In this document: in pieces, positions 63,120 to 64,000 of the stretch
Layout: each line of letters starts with the position of its first letter
Position numbering within the stretch: position 1 is the stretch's first letter
Assembly (NCBI RefSeq): GCF_048564905.1
Contig: NC_133010.1
Span: 2,039,501-2,103,500, forward strand
Direction: 5' to 3'
Origin: Vicugna pacos
Taxonomy: Eukaryota > Chordata > Mammalia > Artiodactyla > Camelidae
DNA length: 64,000 nucleotides
Notes under the pieces: model-generated
What the model was told of the DNA's origin: nothing
Seen by the model: only the letters and a program-made list of their open reading frames with translations
Databases searched by the model: none
Made by a program: the position numbers and the translations under genes

Positions 63120-63924
63120 ACCAAATCACTTTACTGCACACCTGTAACTCATACAATACTGTACATCAACTACATTTGAATTAAAAAACAAACTTGTATA
63201 ACCAAAAAGAAAAAAGGTGAGGGTCAAATTTTCTTTCTGTTGTTCATAAAATCAGCTCTATGTCCTTCAGAAGAGTCTGAGCACTTTCTTCCATGACCTG
63301 ACTTTTCCTTCTCTTAATTTGAATTAGAGATAATTTCTGTCATAATGTGTGCTATAGAGTTCCTGCTCTCACTTAACCCCACTATTTCTGCTGTGTCTGT
63401 ATAATCATCTCTCTCATTTTGACACTCATACATCTTGTCCTTATTAGATGAACGCTTCCCCTTTGTACCCCTGCCCATCTTCATATTCATCCAGCTGTTC
63501 TTTCCTGTTGCTCTCTTACTCTTTCTTTTCTTGATGGCATATCTGAGAACTGTTTATTGCCACCAACCTTTACAAATCTCAGTCCTGCACGTGTACCTCT
63601 CTTGTTGTCACACTGTTTTCTATTGTGATCTTGAGGACTTCCATTCCTCTGTAGGATCCTTTTCATCCCCATGAGAATCAGGGGGACGGTAAGTGAAAAA
63701 GCACAGGAAGGAAAAGTTAAAAACAAAACGGCTTACCTCTGAAACACCAAGGACTACTGAAGACGTGAGAGGTTCCGGTGCTGGGAAGGCAGGATGAGAA
63801 AAGCCTGAAACTTCAGTGGATGGTTGGGAAAAGGTTCTAACTGCATCTTCATTTTCACTATTAGAATTATGGTCCTCAAAGACGGTGCTAGTTCCTGGTT
63901 TCAAAACACCATCTTTTGCCTCTG
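28550..63924 (-). CDS. ANKRD26-like: ANKRD26-like coiled-coil protein gene, 19 exons, N-terminal part outside window
   Basis: Nineteen minus-strand exons, from 63924 down to 28735, join with matching phases into about 1,051 codons without a stop. Compared from memory with human ANKRD26, the order is as follows: the acidic linker after the ankyrin repeats (exons at 63.7-54.5 kb), the SEEEEE and DDLT segments (52.9 and 52.2 kb), long coiled coils (50.0-37.3 kb), and the C-terminal region matching the DUF3496 domain (36.7-34.6 kb). Exon 54529-54783 also matches a segment of CCDC144 proteins, a sister family. ANKRD26 is a centriole distal-appendage protein implicated in PIDDosome signalling. Whether this copy shares that role is unknown. 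Several human segments are missing, one exon is internally duplicated, and the last exon is frameshifted. The gene may be a paralogue, because its neighbour here is GNG4, not YME1L1. Exons are listed below with their own evidence. Confidence 0.88.
28738..29895 (-). other. ANKRD26-like: Last intron of the ANKRD26-like gene
   Basis: It contains a purine/pyrimidine-mixed stretch at about 28960-29640 that looks like an old interspersed repeat (CCATGTGCTAAGGCACTGTG, GGGATTTTTCCTGAGGGCAA), family not assigned. No exon was seen. Confidence 0.5.
29896..29941 (-). CDS. ANKRD26-like: ANKRD26-like exon r (46 bases)
   Basis: This exon reads MRKKLINNISRELKE, matching human MQQELEKNITRELKE. The acceptor is TTATTGCAG and the donor is AAG|GTATGT, leaving with one base (G) of the next codon. 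The match, phase and strong splice sites make this short exon credible despite a 4.7-kb upstream intron. Confidence 0.83.
29942..34642 (-). other. ANKRD26-like: 4.7-kb intron of the ANKRD26-like gene
   Basis: AT-rich intron between exons q and r. I see no convincing exon and no intact interspersed repeat, only a possible short MIR-like piece near 32380-32440. It is notably emptier of recent repeats than the GNG4 intron. Confidence 0.6.
34643..34877 (-). CDS. ANKRD26-like: ANKRD26-like exon q
   Basis: A 235-base exon starts ANERLAEMNTELQLEKQ, matching human TNERLAEVNTKLLVEKQ. It then holds a Ser/Pro-rich linker with the doubled unit AESSST and a basic patch (LTRKRRFR). The acceptor is CCTCGCAG and the donor is AAG|GTTAGT. 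It leaves in phase 0. The linker is poorly conserved with human. Confidence 0.88.
36475..36680 (-). CDS. ANKRD26-like: ANKRD26-like exon p (start of DUF3496-like region)
   Basis: A 206-base exon starts AQAASQEDLL and contains SQMEHRVQDLETELRRKTSQ and ELEKYRQLYLEELKNRVSLA. The human residues are SQMELRIKDLESELSKIKTS and ELEKYKQLYLEELKVRKSL. The acceptor is TTTGCTGTAG and the donor is CTC|GTAAGT. This is the best conserved C-terminal part of the family. Confidence 0.92.
37257..37622 (-). CDS. ANKRD26-like: ANKRD26-like exon o (coiled coil with internal 25-residue duplication)
   Basis: A 366-base exon contains KQMQKKCEALEEEKKKLEEE, matching human KTVQKKCEKLQKNKKKLEQE. The acceptor is TTCACGCAG and the donor is CAG|GTGAGA. 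It is phase 0 at both ends. A 75-base tandem duplication, with repeat units starting near 37281 and 37356, repeats the RETEEQTRRDVVKTLKK type motif as RQETEKQGRHDVVEKLKE. Human has one such unit. Confidence 0.9.
38412..40615 (+). mobile_element. ERVL-MaLR (MLT1-like) element with two LTRs and decayed internal region, fossil
   Basis: A left LTR-like segment (38412-38886) contains the MLT1 motifs TTAGAACCCAGCCACCACGC and GAACAAGCCTTTAGATTATT. A right LTR-like segment (about 40158-40615) contains GTGATTCCAGCCCCCTGCCT and TTAAGCCACTGAACTTTGGG. Between them lie about 1.3 kb without recognisable genes. The two LTRs are very diverged from each other, which implies great age, probably before the placental radiation or soon after. 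The element is broken and non-coding. It lies antisense in an intron of the ANKRD26-like gene. Element edges are approximate. Confidence 0.5.
42000..43245 (+). mobile_element. L1 3' end (ORF2 terminus and 3' region)
   Basis: Plus-strand L1 motifs run in order: ACAACTGGATATCCACATGC, AGCAATAGCCAAAAAGCAGA and CCATCAACTGATGGATGGAT. Moderately old and not coding. Confidence 0.8.
43246..43372 (-). mobile_element. Vic-1-type SINE
   Basis: GGATCGAACCCAGGACCTTG and TATGCTAAGCATGCACTC on the plus strand show a minus-oriented copy, inserted at the 3' side of the L1. Confidence 0.9.
43978..44130 (-). CDS. ANKRD26-like: ANKRD26-like exon n (coiled coil)
   Basis: A 153-base exon contains RQLQQELADTRKKVSTLEAS then LEVT, matching human RQLQQELADTLKKQSMSEAS with LEVT. 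The acceptor is TCTTTTTAG and the donor is CCA|GTATGT. It is phase 0 at both ends. The second half diverges from human. Confidence 0.87.
44131..45562 (-). other. ANKRD26-like: Intron between exons m and n
   Basis: 1.4 kb without a recognised exon or repeat. There is a mildly GC-rich patch at about 44340-44770. Confidence 0.5.
45563..46075 (-). CDS. ANKRD26-like: ANKRD26-like exon m (long coiled coil); exon homology extends to 46110
   Basis: This exon encodes 171 residues, including LQSENTLLRQQLEVARNEA (human LQSENMLLRQQLDDAHNKA) and LEEGNKELIKEC (human LEERNKELISEC). The donor is GAA|GTAAGT. Two acceptors are possible. GCATACAG, giving a start at 46110, is where human-like coding sequence begins (QRVRDEGFHLQD), but it needs one base from the preceding exon. 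CACTTACAG, giving a start at 46075, is phase 0 and joins exon l in frame. I chose the second because no exon supplying the missing phase was found. Confidence 0.85.
47516..47653 (-). CDS. ANKRD26-like: ANKRD26-like exon l (coiled coil)
   Basis: A 138-base exon reads VLEERNDAQRELSQEQNAQV and onward, matching human VVQERNDAQRQLSREQNARM. The acceptor is TGTCTCCAG and the donor is GAG|GTATTT, phase 0 at both ends. The next human exon (from NSHSHEEEKDL) is not found. Confidence 0.9.
47885..48115 (-). mobile_element. L1 3'-end fragment
   Basis: ATTTTACAATGTTGTGTCAA, then TCCCTGTGCTGTACAGTATA and CTTGTTTATCTATTC. Diverged copy of the L1 3' end seen elsewhere in the window. Confidence 0.7.
48501..48684 (-). 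CDS. ANKRD26-like: ANKRD26-like exon k (coiled coil)
   Basis: A 184-base exon includes NAYTLYEKCKDDLKRKEKQY, matching human NADTLYEKIREQLRRKEEQY, and VDLKQQLE versus VEVKQQLE. The acceptor is TTCACTGCAG and the donor is CAG|GTAAAT. It leaves in phase 0. Confidence 0.9.
49841..50051 (-). CDS. ANKRD26-like: ANKRD26-like exon j (coiled coil)
   Basis: A 211-base exon contains KLQNVEWERELCRMR, matching human EHQKVEWERELCSLR, preceded by SDRLLNIQD versus SVSLLKIQD. The acceptor follows a long T-rich tract ending in AATGCAG, and the donor is GAG|GTACTG. Heptad spacing of Leu, Val and Ile suggests coiled coil. Confidence 0.9.
50370..51790 (+). mobile_element. L1 ORF2 fragment, split by a DNA transposon
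   Basis: Plus-strand L1 ORF2-like text runs through this stretch (AATTCTACCAAGTATTTTAG, AAACCATATGATCATGTCAG, ACTGTATTTCTATCATCAG). It is interrupted at about 51066-51300 and then resumes. It is degenerate and not coding. Confidence 0.75.
51066..51300 (+). mobile_element. hAT-type non-autonomous DNA transposon remnant inside L1
   Basis: GGTAAATAAACTTTTACCAC, GTATTGTCTATGGCTACT and CAACGGTGACAGAGCTGATT resemble a widespread mammalian hAT element. Confidence 0.5.
52217..52358 (-). CDS. ANKRD26-like: ANKRD26-like exon i
   Basis: A 142-base exon reads VKEQMNSVDGLDDLTLSPGT then ASEDSES, matching human VKNQIQSMDDVDDLTQSSET with ASEDCEL. The acceptor is TTATTTGTAG and the donor is GAAG|GTAGGC. It leaves in phase 1. 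It lies in a locally GC-rich stretch (about 51.9-52.3 kb). The human segment between exons h and i is absent from the 490-base intron. Confidence 0.87.
52849..52922 (-). CDS. ANKRD26-like: ANKRD26-like exon h (glutamate-rich)
   Basis: A 74-base exon reads ADLDLERTSEEEEERLDGSE then NNHSQ, matching human AEHDLEVASEEEQEREGSEN with NQPQ. The acceptor is ATTTTTCAG and the donor is CAG|GTATGT. It leaves in phase 0. Confidence 0.87.
52923..54528 (-). other. ANKRD26-like: Intron between exons g and h
   Basis: AT-rich, with an L2 remnant at 53330-53625. Nothing else recognised. Confidence 0.5.
53330..53625 (+). mobile_element. L2 3'-end remnant
   Basis: CTGTGAAGTCCTCCTTGATT, TTTCTAGTTGTGTCTTCAC and AGCTGAACTGTAAACT fit the L2 terminus. 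Confidence 0.5.
54529..54783 (-). CDS. ANKRD26-like: ANKRD26-like exon g (CCDC144-type segment)
   Basis: A 255-base exon contains QRAKHLKVDKCLSVSQS and LCESQLPENRSSKE. These match CCDC144 proteins (QRSKNLKVDDKCPSVSPS, LCQSQLPENKESKE) better than the human ANKRD26 isoform I remember. The acceptor is TTGTTTTCAG and the donor is AAG|GTAATA. Phase is 2 in, 1 out. Confidence 0.85.
55553..55905. mobile_element. hAT-type DNA transposon remnant
   Basis: It begins CAGCAGTTCTCAA and contains AGGTCAAAACTATTTTCACA and TCTAATGGCTAATGGAATGT, typical of an old hAT-Charlie-like element. The family is not certain. Confidence 0.5.
55968..56003. repeat. (CA)n-(GA)n microsatellite
   Basis: CACACACA followed directly by GAGAGAGA. 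Confidence 0.95.
56039..56145 (+). mobile_element. Vic-1-type SINE
   Basis: ATAGCTCAGTGGTAGAGCAC and GTTCTGGGTTCAATCCC with an AATAAATAAATA tail. Confidence 0.9.
56542..56614 (-). CDS. ANKRD26-like: ANKRD26-like exon f
   Basis: A 73-base exon reads PAVGVKDSVPKKTRAMKN and onward, matching human PTIEMKDSVPNKAGGMKD. The acceptor is CCATTCAG and the donor is CAG|GTAAAT, leaving in phase 1. The intron separating it from exon e is only 183 bases and contains a SINE. Confidence 0.82.
56681..56778 (+). mobile_element. Vic-1-type SINE in a 183-base intron
   Basis: CTAGCTCAGTGGCAGAG and CATGAGGTCCTAGGCTAAA, then an A tail. It occupies over half the intron between microexon e and exon f of the ANKRD26-like gene. 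Confidence 0.9.
56798..56826 (-). CDS. ANKRD26-like: ANKRD26-like microexon e (29 bases)
   Basis: This microexon reads STEKYPHLK, matching human SPERYLHLK. The acceptor is GGCTTTTAG and the donor is AAG|GTAAAA. Its size is supported by conserved phase and by the adjoining human residues, which continue directly into exon f. Confidence 0.8.
56827..59242 (-). other. ANKRD26-like: Intron between exons d and e
   Basis: The plus strand is strongly pyrimidine-rich at about 57870-59010. A MER5 remnant lies inside it. The human segment around FYIPSCMSG, which should be here, was not recognised. Confidence 0.45.
58295..58425. mobile_element. MER5-type DNA transposon remnant
   Basis: CAGCTTGTTAGAAATGCAGA and CAGGTGACTAAAATTTGAG, then AAACTCTGG, are MER5-like. 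Confidence 0.6.
59243..59336 (-). CDS. ANKRD26-like: ANKRD26-like exon d
   Basis: A 94-base exon reads SISEIELPNLVDHLSGAAGL and onward, matching human SISENFPQKYVDPLAGAADG. The acceptor is TTAACAG and the donor is AAA|GTAAGT. It leaves in phase 1. The next human segment (around FYIPSCMSG) has no counterpart that I can find before exon e. Confidence 0.82.
59725..59810 (+). mobile_element. L1 3'-terminal fragment
   Basis: ATTATAAACTGACTACACTT, then CAATAAAAAATTAAAA, is the L1 3' tip. Confidence 0.6.
60295..60460 (+). mobile_element. L2 remnant (tentative)
   Basis: CTGTCCGGAACATCCCTCCC and GGCTCCTTCCTGTCCGTCAC resemble the L2 3' half. Confidence 0.4.
60865..61065 (+). mobile_element. MIR-type SINE remnant
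   Basis: ACCTGAGAGGTAGGCATCAG, then CTCACTGACATTCAAACAAG and GATCTCACAGTGGGTCAGAA, follow the MIR core order. Confidence 0.6.
61827..61888 (-). CDS. ANKRD26-like: ANKRD26-like exon c
   Basis: A 62-base exon reads ATPALRFKGKKDAESSRAFE, resembling human SALGLGQEEDIESPWDSE. The acceptor is TTTTGTAG and the donor is GAG|GTACTG. Phases match its neighbours on both sides. Confidence 0.8.
62144..62238 (-). mobile_element. Vic-1-type SINE
   Basis: T tract, then GGAATTGAACCCAGGACCTC and GAGCTATACCCTCCCCC. It lies in the intron upstream of exon c, about 60 bases from exon b's donor. Confidence 0.9.
62296..62428 (-). CDS. ANKRD26-like: ANKRD26-like exon b
   Basis: This exon encodes 44 residues. KPKTGGKENG matches human KPGIAKKENG, and the end HKSDR matches NNRSD. 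The acceptor is TTTTTATAG at 62429-62430, the donor is AGAG|GTGGGA, and it leaves with one base of the next codon. A Vic-1-type SINE lies just downstream in the following intron. Confidence 0.82.
63000..63195 (+). mobile_element. L1 3' end with expanded (TA)n
   Basis: GGGAACTGCATTCAATATCT, then a long TA-rich run (63055-63117), and CTGCACACCTGTAACTCATA to an A-rich end. The microsatellite grew from the L1's own TATATA stretch. Confidence 0.8.
63737..63924 (-). CDS. ANKRD26-like: ANKRD26-like exon a (first in window)
   Basis: This exon encodes about 62 residues, including TVFEDHNSNSENED and GFSHPAF, matching human ANKRD26 TLFEDRDSDSQDE and CFSHPTY. The donor is GAG|GTAAGC. The acceptor is a tandem CAGCAG, so the exon may start at 63924 or 63921. 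It enters two bases into a codon and leaves in phase 0. Upstream exons carrying the ankyrin repeats lie beyond the window. Confidence 0.85.
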
Positions 63925-64000
63925 CTGTAGTGAAAACAAGGTACGGTAGATGAAATGATCTGTAATTTCTCATCAGTGAAAACACAAAAAGACAGTCTTC

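Noticed and set aside
1-64000. CRISPR arrays, operons, phage or bacterial genes
   Set aside because: None present. Direct repeats found are microsatellites, SINEs or target-site duplications, and the genome is mammalian.

Overview
This is mammalian nuclear DNA, almost certainly from a camelid (camel, llama or alpaca). Coding sequence comes in small exons with GT/AG splice sites. The interspersed repeats are L1, L2, MIR, hAT-type DNA transposons and MaLR LTRs. At least nine copies of a tRNA-derived SINE with a clear A box (TAGCTCAGTGGTAGAG) and B box (GGTCCTGGGTTCAATCCC) match the Vic-1 type known from camelids. There is no prokaryotic signature, CRISPR array or operon.

Two genes are present, both on the minus strand. 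At the left end lies GNG4, the G-protein gamma-4 subunit. Its first coding exon (750-858) is certain, and the second coding exon lies beyond base 1. A CpG island at about 25.5-26.9 kb, with GC boxes and a perfect minus-strand splice donor at 26196, is the likely GNG4 promoter and non-coding first exon. That makes 0.86-26.2 kb a large 5' intron, filled with L1, SINE, L2 and LTR remnants.

From 28.5 kb to beyond the right end is an ANKRD26/CCDC144-family coiled-coil gene. I could place 19 exons (63924 down to 28735) by splice sites, reading phase and similarity to human ANKRD26 as I remember it. Together they encode about 1,051 residues in one continuous frame. The ankyrin-repeat N-terminus lies beyond base 64000. 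Compared with human ANKRD26, several internal segments are not found. One coiled-coil exon carries a 75-bp tandem duplication. One large exon seems to need a downstream acceptor to stay in frame. The last exon is frameshifted, so the conserved C-terminal tail is replaced by a short new end.

The ANKRD26-like gene stops about 2 kb upstream of the presumed GNG4 promoter, head to tail. In human these genes are on different chromosomes (ANKRD26 at 10p12.1, GNG4 at 1q42.3), so this copy is either a paralogue or marks a rearranged neighbourhood. I found no wholly new biological system. The points most worth a second look are the structural changes in the ANKRD26-like gene, the possible upstream ORF of GNG4, and several nested retroposons with readable target-site duplications.
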